This document shows, in pieces, positions 15,463 to 23,068 of a stretch of 23,145 bases of DNA (positions within the stretch are counted from its first letter, which is position 1; every line of letters starts with the position of its first letter). The stretch comes from Dehalococcoidia bacterium (GTDB lineage Bacteria > Chloroflexota > Dehalococcoidia > Lucifugimonadales > Lucifugimonadaceae). A program made the position numbers and the translations under genes. The DNA lies in assembly GCA_012270805.1 (NCBI GenBank), contig JAAXHR010000258.1:1-23145 (forward strand). Reading direction: 5' to 3'. The notes beneath the pieces were generated by a model. It saw only the letters and a program-made list of their open reading frames with translations, searched no databases and was not told where the DNA came from.

Positions 15463-15468
15463 TCGGCA

Positions 15469-16278
15469 ATGCTTACCAACCGCGTTATACCGTGCTTAGA
15501 CGTTGATCAAGGCCGCGTCGTTAAAGGGGTCAGCTTCGTCGACATCAAAGACGCAGGCGATCCTGCCGAACTAGCAAGCTTTTACGATGCCGAAGGCGCG
15601 GACGAGCTCGTATTTTTAGACATAACCGCCTCTTCCGATGCTCGTGACACGATGATCGATGTCGTCGAGCGCGTGTCGGCGGAGGTTTTCATCCCCCTGA
15701 CAGTCGGAGGTGGTATCCGTTCACGCGAGGATATGCGTCGGATGCTCGAAGCTGGGGCCGAAAAGGTCAGTGTCAACTCGGCGGCAGTCGCCAACCCTGA
15801 TCTGATCGAAGAGTGCGCTCGTGAATTCGGGTCGCAATGCGTTGTTCTCGCGATCGATGCCAAGCGGGTCGAAGAGCCAGCCGTGTTGCGACGGCCTGAC
15901 GGCAGCAGCGACTACGCTGAAGCGTTATGGCAGGTCTACACTCATGGCGGCAGGAGAGCGACCGCACTCGATGCCATAAAGTGGGCTCGCATCGGTGCGG
16001 AACTCGGCGCGGGCGAGTTGCTCGTGACTAGCATGGATGCCGATGGGCAACAGACGGGATACGACTGTGATTTGCTAAGCACCATCTCATCGCAGGTACC
16101 GATTCCGTTGATCGCAAGCGGTGGTGCAGGAACGCCAGAGCATTTCGTCAAGGCGGTTACGAGCGGCGGCGCGGACGCGGTCTTGGCGGCATCGCTGTTT
16201 CACTACGGGGACCTGCGCATACAAGAAGTGAAATCTCACATGGCCGAGTCTGGTTTGCCGATGCGGATGATCCATTGA
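15469..16278 (+). CDS. hisF: Imidazole glycerol phosphate synthase, cyclase subunit
   Basis: The protein has 269 residues and a TIM barrel. It uses ammonia from HisH to convert PRFAR into imidazole glycerol phosphate and AICAR. D11 in I-P-C-L-D-V (7-12) and D130 in A-I-D-A-K (128-132) are the two catalytic aspartates. V-G-G-G-I-R-S (79-85) and A-S-G-G-A-G (near 215) bind the two phosphates. The length is slightly above the usual ~255, with a short insertion after D130 (E-E-P-A-V-L-R-R-P-D-G). The ATG follows the methyltransferase stop by 6 bp. Confidence 0.96.
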   Translation: MLTNRVIPCLDVDQGRVVKGVSFVDIKDAGDPAELASFYDAEGADELVFLDITASSDARDTMIDVVERVSAEVFIPLTVGGGIRSREDMRRMLEAGAEKVSVNSAAVANPDLIEECAREFGSQCVVLAIDAKRVEEPAVLRRPDGSSDYAEALWQVYTHGGRRATALDAIKWARIGAELGAGELLVTSMDADGQQTGYDCDLLSTISSQVPIPLIASGGAGTPEHFVKAVTSGGADAVLAASLFHYGDLRIQEVKSHMAESGLPMRMIH

Positions 16279-16302
16279 GCAACCTATCCGGGGACAATCG
16301 CA

Positions 16303-16914
16303 ATGATTACCTTTGATGACCGCGGCTTGATAACGACCGTCGTGCAGGACGCCCGCACCAACGAAGTGCTGATGGTCGCCCACATGAACCGCGAAGCCCT
16401 TAAACGCACGATTGCAGGTCCTCACGTCTGGTTCTACAGTCGAAGCAGAAAATCTCTGTGGGAAAAGGGTTCCACGTCGGGCGATTATCTTAATGTCGTC
16501 GATCTAAAGTTGGATTGCGACGGGGATGCGCTGTTGGTGATGGCCGAACCAGTCGATGCCGCGTGCCACACCGGCGAAATCTCATGCTTCCACAATGCGG
16601 TCAACGCGAACGACGAAACTTCGAACCGGGTCGGCCCTGGCATCCTTTTCGAACTGGTCGACATCATCCACCAGCGCGCCGTTGAAATGCCTGAGGGCTC
16701 CTACACCGCCAAGCTCCTTGCCGCAGGCCCGTCGCGCATCGCTCAAAAGGTTATCGAAGAAGCTGGAGAGACGGGTTTGGCGGCGGCTACCGGCGCGACC
16801 GACGACGTGGCATCTGAAATGGCTGACCTCATCTATAACTGCGTCACGCTATTGGAGTCGGTCGGTGTCCCGATCGAAGAAGTCTGGGCAGAACTCGCGC
16901 GACGCCGACGCTGA
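16303..16914 (+). CDS. hisIE: Bifunctional phosphoribosyl-AMP cyclohydrolase / phosphoribosyl-ATP pyrophosphatase
   Basis: The protein has 203 residues and fuses HisI and HisE, catalysing the second and third steps of histidine synthesis. In the HisI part (1 to about 108), W-E-K-G-S-T-S-G (53-60), the metal-binding D-C-D-G-D (71-75) and C-H-T-G-E-I-S-C (88-95) are intact. In the HisE part (about 113-200), E-E-A-G-E (152-156) and S-E-M-A-D-L-I-Y-N (171-179) give the acidic metal-binding pattern of MazG-like pyrophosphatases. The ATG lies 24 bp after hisF. It is the last gene of the operon in this window; hisG, hisB, hisC and hisD are not present here. A repeat element follows. Confidence 0.95.
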   Translation: MITFDDRGLITTVVQDARTNEVLMVAHMNREALKRTIAGPHVWFYSRSRKSLWEKGSTSGDYLNVVDLKLDCDGDALLVMAEPVDAACHTGEISCFHNAVNANDETSNRVGPGILFELVDIIHQRAVEMPEGSYTAKLLAAGPSRIAQKVIEEAGETGLAAATGATDDVASEMADLIYNCVTLLESVGVPIEEVWAELARRRR

Positions 16915-16970
16915 GAGGTGATGCGTGTTTGCGTCCGGTGTATTGATTGCGCTAAGGCCTGTTGACATTT

Positions 16971-17135
16971 ATGTCATTCTGAGCGCAGCGAGGAATCTAT
17001 CCTCATCGCAATGGTGCCACTTTCTCAGATCCTTCACTACGCTACGCTCCGTTCAGAATGACATGACTGGGTGCGGTCCGCTCGCAATGACATGATCGAG
17101 TGCCCTACGTTCAGAACGACACGTCCGGGGCTGCT
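16971..17135. repeat. Composite inverted and tandem repeat element (REP/MITE-like)
   Basis: The left arm (16971-16998) begins ATGTCATTCTGAGCG and ends in GAATCT. The right arm (17027-17064) is its imperfect reverse complement, running from AGATCC to TTCAGAATGACAT. From 17049 the right-arm end is repeated as three degenerate 29-nt units (17049-17077, 17078-17106, 17107-17135), each with a variant of TTCAGAATGACATG about a third of the way in. It fills most of the 235-bp gap between the convergent hisIE and DUF1385 genes, a typical place for REP-like elements. Folding of the arms could end transcription from both sides. No protein is encoded. Confidence 0.75.
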
Positions 17136-17149
17136 GATTGTAAATACGC

Positions 17150-18064
17150 TTAAGCAGTTTCCCGCTGATCGATCTCAATCGCGGTCTGCATGGCTGAAAC
17201 CGCCACTTCGATCATCTCGTCGTCAGGTTGAGCTGTCGTAAGTTTCTGCAACCATAGATTCGGCTTACCCACGAGATCTGCTAGGAAGTTTCCGCTGTGG
17301 ATGCCGGTGAATCTGATGAACTCGTAACTCAATGCGGCGATCAAGGGGATAAGCACGATACGCGAACCGACCAGCATCCATAACGGTTCTCGCGGCACGA
17401 ACATGAAGATGATTATGGAAACGACTACGACCGTCAGCAGGAACGAGGTGCCGCATCTGGGATGGGCGGGGGAAAATTTGCGTATCTCGCTCGCAATCAG
17501 CGGCAAACCATTTTCGTGGGCATGTATCGTCATATGCTCGGCGCCGTGATAGCCGTACATCCGCTTGATGTCTTTCATCAAACCGATCGCCCAGATGTAG
17601 ACCAAGAAGATGACCAATCTGGCCAGACCTTCAACCACATTGGCTAGGAAGTCCGATTGTGCTTCAACCGGACGAGATAGAAACAGAGGCAATAGGAAGA
17701 ATAAGGCGATGCCGAACACAAACGCTATCGCGGTCATCAATCCCATTCCAAAAGCACCGATTTCAGCGTCGTCATCCCCTGCGTCCTTGATCTGTTGATT
17801 GGCGCCTATCGTATATGCCCGCATCCCGATGACCAGCGTTTCGATCAACACCAGCATCCCTCGCAGAAACGGCACCTTGCGGAGCGTGCCGTTGGCCCAA
17901 TTCAGCAACGGGATCGTTTCGTGGTGGATAGAACCGTCGGCTCTTCGGACTGCGACTGAGCAGCCTCGCAATCCCCGGATCATCACGCCTTCGATGATCG
18001 CCTGACCGCCGTACATCACGGGTGGCGAAACGGTTCGATCATTGCTTCTGCGTAAATCAGCCAT
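17150..18064 (-). CDS. DUF1385 (YqhQ-like) membrane protein
   Basis: The protein has 304 residues and all family signatures: G-G-Q-A-I-I-E-G-V-M-I-R-G (19-31), G-Y-H-G-A-E-H (171-177) and H-P-R-C-G-T-S-F (201-208). About four membrane helices are visible (roughly 107-129, 146-163, 208-223 and 228-249), and the conserved His/Glu/Cys residues lie between them as if to bind metal or form a membrane active site. The biochemical role of the family is unknown. The gene often sits beside rpmE (and prfA) in Firmicutes, Thermotogae and Chloroflexi, and here it follows rpmE on the same strand. Its ATG overlaps or abuts the TGA of a possible 37-codon ORF. Confidence 0.93.
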   Translation of the reverse strand: MADLRRSNDRTVSPPVMYGGQAIIEGVMIRGLRGCSVAVRRADGSIHHETIPLLNWANGTLRKVPFLRGMLVLIETLVIGMRAYTIGANQQIKDAGDDDAEIGAFGMGLMTAIAFVFGIALFFLLPLFLSRPVEAQSDFLANVVEGLARLVIFLVYIWAIGLMKDIKRMYGYHGAEHMTIHAHENGLPLIASEIRKFSPAHPRCGTSFLLTVVVVSIIIFMFVPREPLWMLVGSRIVLIPLIAALSYEFIRFTGIHSGNFLADLVGKPNLWLQKLTTAQPDDEMIEVAVSAMQTAIEIDQRETA

Positions 18065-18178
18065 TCAGCGGTAACCAACGCGATCCGTCATCGGCGCGAC
18101 CGGGTCAAGGATTGTGGCGAACGAAGTGCCGCCAATGGACGAGCCACCCAGCATCACCGCTGTCAGCTCAGCAAACAT
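18065..18178 (-). CDS. Possible 37-residue ORF between rpmE and DUF1385
   Basis: An ATG at 18178 opens 37 codons that end in a TGA directly before the DUF1385 ATG. The product contains a Gly/Ser-rich stretch (M-L-G-G-S-S-I-G-G-T-S-F) followed by D-P-V-A-P-M-T-D-R-V-G-Y-R. It fills almost the whole 134-bp gap, and its exact abutment on the next gene suggests translational coupling. There is no strong ribosome-binding site and I know of no family, so it could be a chance frame. Confidence 0.3.
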   Translation of the reverse strand: MFAELTAVMLGGSSIGGTSFATILDPVAPMTDRVGYR

Positions 18179-18198
18179 ATCGTACCGAAGGGGAGTGT

Positions 18199-18414
18199 TT
18201 ACTCCTCCATAGACATGCCGTAGCGGCGCATGAGGCGCTCGACACGGCCTTCCGTGTCGACGATGCGTTGCTCGCCGGTCCAGAACGGGTGGCAGATGCT
18301 GCAAACCTCGACGCGGATCTCCTCTCTCGTCGAGCCAGTGATCATGCCCTCGACACCGCAAGCGCAAATCACTCTGGCTTCCGGGTAGTAGGTCGGGTGA
18401 ATGTCAGTCTTCAT
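18199..18414 (-). CDS. rpmE: 50S ribosomal protein L31, zinc-binding type
   Basis: The protein has 71 residues and is the C+ form of L31, with the four zinc ligands C17, C19, C38 and C41 all present (V-I-C-A-C-G at 15-20; V-C-S-I-C-H-P-F-W-T-G at 37-47). It belongs to the 50S subunit and bridges to the 30S head. Bacteria under zinc starvation may replace this form with a Cys-less paralogue; none is seen here. It lies 32 bp after rpmA in the rplU-rpmA-rpmE series. The ribosome-binding site is weak. Confidence 0.96.
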   Translation of the reverse strand: MKTDIHPTYYPEARVICACGVEGMITGSTREEIRVEVCSICHPFWTGEQRIVDTEGRVERLMRRYGMSMEE

Positions 18415-18446
18415 ATCGAAAAACCCAGATGCTCAGAGACTATCGA

Positions 18447-18707
18447 TCAAGCGGCAAATTCGTCGACGTTGATGCGACGCTTGTCTTGCTTGGCATAGTC
18501 GAAACGCACAGTTCCGTCAACGGTGGCGAACAGTGTGTGGTCACGCCCCATTCCAACATTGGTGCCGGCATGGAAACGGGTTCCTCGCTGGCGAACCAAT
18601 ATCGAGCCTGCGGACACTATCTCACCGCCGAAAGCCTTGACACCCAAGCGTCGACCCGCGCTGTCTCGCCCGTTCCTAGATGTTCCTGAACCCTTCTTAT
18701 GTGCCAT
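18447..18707 (-). CDS. rpmA: 50S ribosomal protein L27
   Basis: The protein has 86 residues and is collinear with bacterial L27. It starts M-A-H-K-K-G-S-G-T-S-R-N-G-R-D-S, so the flexible N-terminal tail that reaches the peptidyl-transferase centre is already exposed; no Firmicute-type cleaved leader is present. The central A-G-S-I-L-V-R-Q-R-G-T (33-43) is typical. It lies 31 bp after rplU, the near-universal bacterial pairing. Confidence 0.97.
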   Translation of the reverse strand: MAHKKGSGTSRNGRDSAGRRLGVKAFGGEIVSAGSILVRQRGTRFHAGTNVGMGRDHTLFATVDGTVRFDYAKQDKRRINVDEFAA

Positions 18708-18738
18708 GACGTGAACTCCGTAGCGTTGGATCGATGAA

Positions 18739-19065
18739 TTAGACCTCGATGTCGGTTATCTCCAGCGAGGTGATGGCTTGCCGATGTCCGCGCTTGATTC
18801 GATATCGCGTCTTGTTTTTGTATTTGAAGACGGTTTTTTTGCGGTCTCGCCCATGCGAAAGAACGGTAGCGACTACCTGTGCACCATCCACCGTTGGAGT
18901 GCCAATTTCAATCTCGCCGTCCACGCAGGCCAGCAAAACCTCGTCGAGTGTGATCGTGTAACCCTCGGGGTACGGCAGCTTCTCGACTTCCAGATGATCG
19001 CCGGGTCGAACACGGTACTGCTTGCCCCCGGTAGCGACGATTGCGTAGTTCTCAGACATCTTCAT
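18739..19065 (-). CDS. rplU: 50S ribosomal protein L21
   Basis: The protein has 108 residues; L21 is a 23S rRNA-binding protein of the large subunit. Y-A-I-V-A-T-G-G-K-Q-Y-R-V (7-19) and the C-terminal K-Y-K-N-K-T-R-Y-R-I-K-R-G-H-R-Q (80-95) are diagnostic. A second ATG two codons in (19059) could be the true start. It is the first gene of the ribosomal-protein series, with a putative promoter at 19108-19135. I do not see a clear L21 leader hairpin in the ~45 nt between that promoter and the ATG. Confidence 0.97.
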   Translation of the reverse strand: MKMSENYAIVATGGKQYRVRPGDHLEVEKLPYPEGYTITLDEVLLACVDGEIEIGTPTVDGAQVVATVLSHGRDRKKTVFKYKNKTRYRIKRGHRQAITSLEITDIEV

Positions 19066-19107
19066 CGGGATCGGCGCGAACGAAATGCGCGGTAGGTCAA
19101 CTCTCCG

Positions 19108-19135
19108 ATTCTACATTACAGATGCGGACGGTCCA
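19108..19135 (-). promoter_or_regulatory. Promoter of the rplU-rpmA-rpmE series
   Basis: On the minus strand TGGACC (19135-19130) and TAGAAT (19113-19108) are 16 nt apart, matching the -35 and -10 consensus in 4 and 5 of 6 positions. The -10 box is again inside GTAGAATCG. The transcript would start near 19101, about 35 nt before the ATG. Confidence 0.45.
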
Positions 19136-19162
19136 GATTGGCGACGTGTCCGCGACAATCAG

Positions 19163-19651
19163 CTACGCCAACTCGGTGAAGTGGCTCTGATAGAAGATCA
19201 GCGGATGACCATAACCGATCTTGATGTGCTCCACCTCCGCCAAAAAGATCGTATGGTCGCCGGCTTGCACGGTACGGACGACGCGGCAATCCATCGTCGC
19301 CAAAGAACCTCCGATGACCATCGATTCCCCGAGTTCTTCATAAGGAGGAGGCGGCAGGGTTTTGCGGATCTTTTCCGGGACCGCGAAATGCCTCGCAACG
19401 CCTCGCTGTTCCTGCGTCAAGACACTGATGCCGAAGCGCTGATTCATCATCATCAACGGAAAAGTGTTGCGATCATGTCCGATGGTAACCATTGCGAGCG
19501 GCGGCTCCAGTGAGATGCTCGCTACTCCGTTCGCGGTCATTCCGTGCACGTCCGAACCTTCGGCTTCCAACGTGGTTATAACCGTAACCCCGGTTGCAAA
19601 GTTTGACCATGCGGAACGGAAAAGATCAGAGGTGACTTCAGTGTTCGGCAT
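19163..19651 (-). CDS. Flavin reductase-like domain protein (FMN-binding split barrel)
   Basis: The protein has 162 residues and the flavin-reductase-like fold used by the small components of two-component monooxygenases (HpaC and related proteins). The N-terminal F-A-T-G-V-T-V-I-T-T (18-27), G-M-T-A-N-G-V-A-S-I-S (37-47) for flavin phosphate binding, and A-G-D-H-T-I-F-L-A-E-V (130-140) are characteristic. It would reduce FMN or FAD with NAD(P)H and pass it to a partner oxygenase; no such oxygenase is in the window. The ATG at 19651 is preferred over the GTG at 19669 because a TATAAT box at 19675-19680 would start the transcript near 19668. It lies 97 bp before rplU, which has its own putative promoter. 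Confidence 0.88.
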   Translation of the reverse strand: MPNTEVTSDLFRSAWSNFATGVTVITTLEAEGSDVHGMTANGVASISLEPPLAMVTIGHDRNTFPLMMMNQRFGISVLTQEQRGVARHFAVPEKIRKTLPPPPYEELGESMVIGGSLATMDCRVVRTVQAGDHTIFLAEVEHIKIGYGHPLIFYQSHFTELA

Positions 19652-19674
19652 CGCTAGATCATCCCACACGTGAA

Positions 19675-19680
19675 ATTATA
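19675..19680 (-). promoter_or_regulatory. Consensus -10 box for the flavin reductase gene
   Basis: A perfect TATAAT lies on the minus strand 24 nt before the ATG at 19651, so the leader would be only about 17 nt. No good -35 box is seen 16-18 nt further upstream. Confidence 0.5.
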
Positions 19681-19727
19681 GCGATACGATGCGACGTGCC
19701 TGAGAGCGACGATGATAAGAACTGCCT

Positions 19728-20858
19728 CTACCGTTCCTCACTACGCCAGCTCAACGGCTCAGGTTCAGCATAGCCAGACAACTCCGCAAACGCTCGTCCC
19801 AGCGATTCGCCTGAAGAGGCCTCGGTGACCTCAACCCGTCCTTCCCAATATGCTGCCGCTTGATTCCCATAAGGCAGTGCGGGGACCTCCTGGTCTGCGA
19901 TCGATGGTGTCATCAAAACGTCAAAATTAATGCTGTCGACCCGCAATCTCCATTTCGCAGGATACTCGCCGGCAGTTCGCGGGCTTGTCCAATACTCTTG
20001 GACCTCCAATGCGATGCCGTCCTGTTCGGCATCCAGAACGCGTTGTTCGGATCCTGATTGAATCAGAGTGCCGTCGATTGCTAAGACCTCTCCTTCTGCA
20101 TCGCGTATTTCAGCGATCATGAGCGAACGGCCATCGTCGAGATGTATCGCGAACCATTGCCAACCAGCGGGTTTCCCAACCACAAAGAAGTCGCCCCATT
20201 GGTGATCGAACCACACCTCGCCTTTCACATCTACCTTTCGGTCGTCAATCGTCAGTATGCCGTTCGCTTGCATTCGTGGATACGAGTAGTAGTAAGTCCA
20301 ACCGAACGGCCAGTCCATCCAGCCGATGCCTTCATGCAGCATCACTTCTGTGGGGACATCGGTTGCCAGTTCCAATCCTGAGACGCCATTCGGATCCTGC
20401 GCTGAGAAAGTGTGTGACCCGTCAGCGGCGATCTCTAGATTGAAATTCGCGAGTTGCAGGTTCAACAGGATTTCAGAGTTGGCTTCGGTGAAGCTGGGAG
20501 TAGAAGCCGAAAGTTCCGAACTGATGTACGTGTGTTCCCCTCTTTGGACGTCTGTAATCCCGGCTTGACCAAACTCGAACCGGGATACGGCATCACCCCC
20601 CTCGGTTTGAAATATCACGTAGTGGAATGAATATTCTTCATCCGTTTCCGACCTGAGATGCCCGTTGTAGTACCACCATTCGATGGGGACGGAATGCGAT
20701 CCATCATCGGCTGGCAGGACCAACTCGCGCGGTGTCGGAGTGGGTACGGGAGGGTGCGGTGTTGGTACGTCCCGCGGTGCGATTCCGTTGGAACAGGCCG
20801 CTTGCAACAGCGAAGTGAAGAACGCGAACAAGAGGACATGTTTAATCGATTGATTCAT
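19728..20858 (-). CDS. AttH/CrtC-like (carotenoid hydratase-related lipocalin-fold) lipoprotein
   Basis: The protein has 376 residues. The N-terminus is a lipoprotein-type signal, with a positive K6-H7, a hydrophobic core (8-18) and Q-A-A-C at 19-22 (C22 to be lipidated; Gln at -3 is unusual). A Pro/Thr-rich linker follows (about 30-44). The mature part opens with I-E-W-W-Y-Y-N-G-H-L (59-68), the hallmark of the AttH/CrtC family of double lipocalin-like proteins. It continues with F-G-W-T-Y-Y-Y-S and W-F-D-H-Q-W-G, which are also typical. CrtC hydrates carotenoids; the role of the secreted AttH-like proteins is largely unknown, with lipid or hydrophobic-ligand handling suspected. The ATG at 20858 overlaps the MMPL stop as ATGA, which fixes the start and indicates coupled translation with the exporter. 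Confidence 0.87.
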   Translation of the reverse strand: MNQSIKHVLLFAFFTSLLQAACSNGIAPRDVPTPHPPVPTPTPRELVLPADDGSHSVPIEWWYYNGHLRSETDEEYSFHYVIFQTEGGDAVSRFEFGQAGITDVQRGEHTYISSELSASTPSFTEANSEILLNLQLANFNLEIAADGSHTFSAQDPNGVSGLELATDVPTEVMLHEGIGWMDWPFGWTYYYSYPRMQANGILTIDDRKVDVKGEVWFDHQWGDFFVVGKPAGWQWFAIHLDDGRSLMIAEIRDAEGEVLAIDGTLIQSGSEQRVLDAEQDGIALEVQEYWTSPRTAGEYPAKWRLRVDSINFDVLMTPSIADQEVPALPYGNQAAAYWEGRVEVTEASSGESLGRAFAELSGYAEPEPLSWRSEER

Positions 20859-23059
20859 TCCGCTCCAAACTCCGGTAACCTGCGGTCGATCCATTTCGGC
20901 AACCACCAGTTCCACTTGCCGAACAGTCTCATCAGGGCAGGAGCGATCAATACCCGCACGATGGTCACATCTATGAAGACTGCGAGCGCCAGACCGAATC
21001 CCACTGACTTCACAGTTACAACCTCGGCAAGCACGAAACTCCCGCCGACGACAATCAGGATCAGGCCAGCCCCGGTGATTATCGTTCCGCTCCGCTGCAA
21101 CCCCAACTTCACGCTCTCGCGATTGCTCTGCGTGTCTCGATAGGCTTCTTTGATTCGGGAAAGCAGAAATATCTCGTAGTCCATACTCAAGCCGAAGAGC
21201 ACTGCGAAAAGCACAATCGGTGTGGTTGCGTCGATGACTCCTTGCGGTTCGAAATCTAAGAGACCGCTCAGGTGCCCTTGCTGGAACACCCAGACCAGGG
21301 CGCCGAAACTGGCCAAGATGCTCAACATGTTCAGCACCACCGCCTTCAGAGGTATCACGATCGATCTGAAAAGGATCATCAACGAAACGAACGTGAGGAG
21401 TATCACGACTGCGGCGACGATTGGAAAACGCCCATAAAGCGATCTGACCAAGTCATTCGTATATGCTGCGCTGCCGTCTACATGGCTTCGTTCAGATGCG
21501 GGCAACTTAAACGAACGTATCTCGTCAACCAACACGCGCGCTTCAGGAGAAAACGGGTGCATGCCGCTACTCACGTAGAACAGCGCGATCCCGTCGCGAA
21601 CGCTGTTGTTCAACATGCGCAAAGTCGAAGCGTCGTAGATCGCCTCCGGATGTCGATAGAGTTCCCGATAGTCTGACAATCCGAGCGTCGGGCGCAGATT
21701 AACGATGCTCGATACTTTTTGAGCTGATGGGAGGCCCTCCAACGCTTGGCCGAACGCGTAAAGCGTCGCCAAGTTTCGCTCCTCAAAAGGATCGCCCTCG
21801 AACGTGTATGCAACCGTTAGTTCGGTAGAGATGTCCCAACCGAACTCGTTCTGCAATAGGTCAAAGCCCTGACGTGATTCATACCGATTGGGCAGAATCG
21901 TAGCGTCGGCAGTTCCAGGACGAAGGTCCTTGAACGGGATCGCTAAAGCGACGAGGATTGCGATAGTGGGAACGAGGAAGAGAAACGGATGTCGCATCAC
22001 CATCTCTGCCATCCGCGCCCAAGCGCCGTACCCGACGCGCCAAGTCGGCAGCACCGAGATCCAATTGATGCGATGACCGACGATTCCCAGCACCGCGGGC
22101 ATCAGTGTCTGCGCCGAAAGCAGAGCGATCGACAGCACGATAACCGCGCCAATTCCTATCGAATCGAGTACGGTCAGATCGAAAAGAAGCAAGGAAGAGA
22201 CACCGATTATGCTCGTCACGCCCGAAAACAGGATCGCCACACCGGCGTGGGAATGCGTTATGGCGATGGCATCTGGAATACTTAAACCCTTTGCCAGTTC
22301 CTCTTTGAATCGGTTGACGTAAAACAGCGAATAGTCGATGCCCATGCCGATACCGAGCAATGTGATGATGTTGAACGCCAATACCGACATGTCGCGCCAG
22401 TCGGCGACGTAGTAGACGATCCCGAGCCCCACGGCGACGGCAACACCGCCTACAGCTGCGGGCATGATCGCGGCCGCCACGGTTCCGAACACCAACAGCA
22501 ACGCGATGACGGCTAGCGGAAACGCGACAATTTCACTGCGTCTCAGATCCTCGCCGCTGGCAACGACGATGTCGCGATATAGGGGCGGTGCGCCGGTTAT
22601 CACAACCTGAAGTTCGCCGGGGTCCAAGTCCTCGGTGATGCTGTCAAGCGCGGTGAGCGAATCCTCGATGTCGAGAGTGAGGTCCGCGCCGATTATGGCC
22701 ATGCGCCCGTCTTCAGAGATCAGTCCGGGCTCGGTCAGATACGATCGCACAACCTCAACGTAAGGATTCGCCGCCAATTGCTCAGTGAGGTGACTGGTAG
22801 CGGCGACGAATTCGACCGAATACGGTGTCCAAACCTCATGGCTGACGATGAACAGGATGTTCGTCGCGCGGACATCGAAACGCTCTTCTAGCAGGTCGCG
22901 CGCACGTTGCGAAGGGTAGTCTGCGTTCGTGAATCCTCCCGGCAGCAGTTTGGTTTGTGCTTGGGGTGCAACCGGCAGCATCGCCGCCAGAGCCACCGCC
23001 CACGCCACCACTACGCCGTAGCGGTATCGGTATATCCAGCGACCTATTTGGGCGAGCAT
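20855..23059 (-). CDS. MMPL-family RND transporter
   Basis: The protein has 734 residues and the two-fold repeated RND layout: helix 1 (13-31), an extracytoplasmic domain (about 35-175), helices 2-6 (about 176-326), helix 7 (about 358-376), a second extracytoplasmic domain (about 378-545) and helices 8-12 (about 546-716). The MMPL proton-relay motifs are present in both halves: G-M-G-I-D-Y-S-L-F (238-246, D242) and F-G-L-S-M-D-Y-E-I-F (622-631, D627). MMPL proteins export lipids, glycolipids or hydrophobic compounds across the cytoplasmic membrane using the proton gradient. The ATGA overlap with the AttH/CrtC-like lipoprotein suggests the two act on one hydrophobic substrate (inference). The ATG has no strong ribosome-binding site, but the conserved N-terminal helix begins right after it. 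Confidence 0.92.
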   Translation of the reverse strand: MLAQIGRWIYRYRYGVVVAWAVALAAMLPVAPQAQTKLLPGGFTNADYPSQRARDLLEERFDVRATNILFIVSHEVWTPYSVEFVAATSHLTEQLAANPYVEVVRSYLTEPGLISEDGRMAIIGADLTLDIEDSLTALDSITEDLDPGELQVVITGAPPLYRDIVVASGEDLRRSEIVAFPLAVIALLLVFGTVAAAIMPAAVGGVAVAVGLGIVYYVADWRDMSVLAFNIITLLGIGMGIDYSLFYVNRFKEELAKGLSIPDAIAITHSHAGVAILFSGVTSIIGVSSLLLFDLTVLDSIGIGAVIVLSIALLSAQTLMPAVLGIVGHRINWISVLPTWRVGYGAWARMAEMVMRHPFLFLVPTIAILVALAIPFKDLRPGTADATILPNRYESRQGFDLLQNEFGWDISTELTVAYTFEGDPFEERNLATLYAFGQALEGLPSAQKVSSIVNLRPTLGLSDYRELYRHPEAIYDASTLRMLNNSVRDGIALFYVSSGMHPFSPEARVLVDEIRSFKLPASERSHVDGSAAYTNDLVRSLYGRFPIVAAVVILLTFVSLMILFRSIVIPLKAVVLNMLSILASFGALVWVFQQGHLSGLLDFEPQGVIDATTPIVLFAVLFGLSMDYEIFLLSRIKEAYRDTQSNRESVKLGLQRSGTIITGAGLILIVVGGSFVLAEVVTVKSVGFGLALAVFIDVTIVRVLIAPALMRLFGKWNWWLPKWIDRRLPEFGAE

Positions 23060-23068
23060 GGAGAGTGC

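Noticed and set aside
18179..18367. Longer version of the 37-residue frame running through rpmE
   Set aside because: This part is the shifted-frame shadow of the clear L31 gene.
19652..19669. GTG start for the flavin reductase
   Set aside because: The TATAAT box at 19675-19680 places the transcription start at about this codon, leaving the ATG at 19651 as the workable start.
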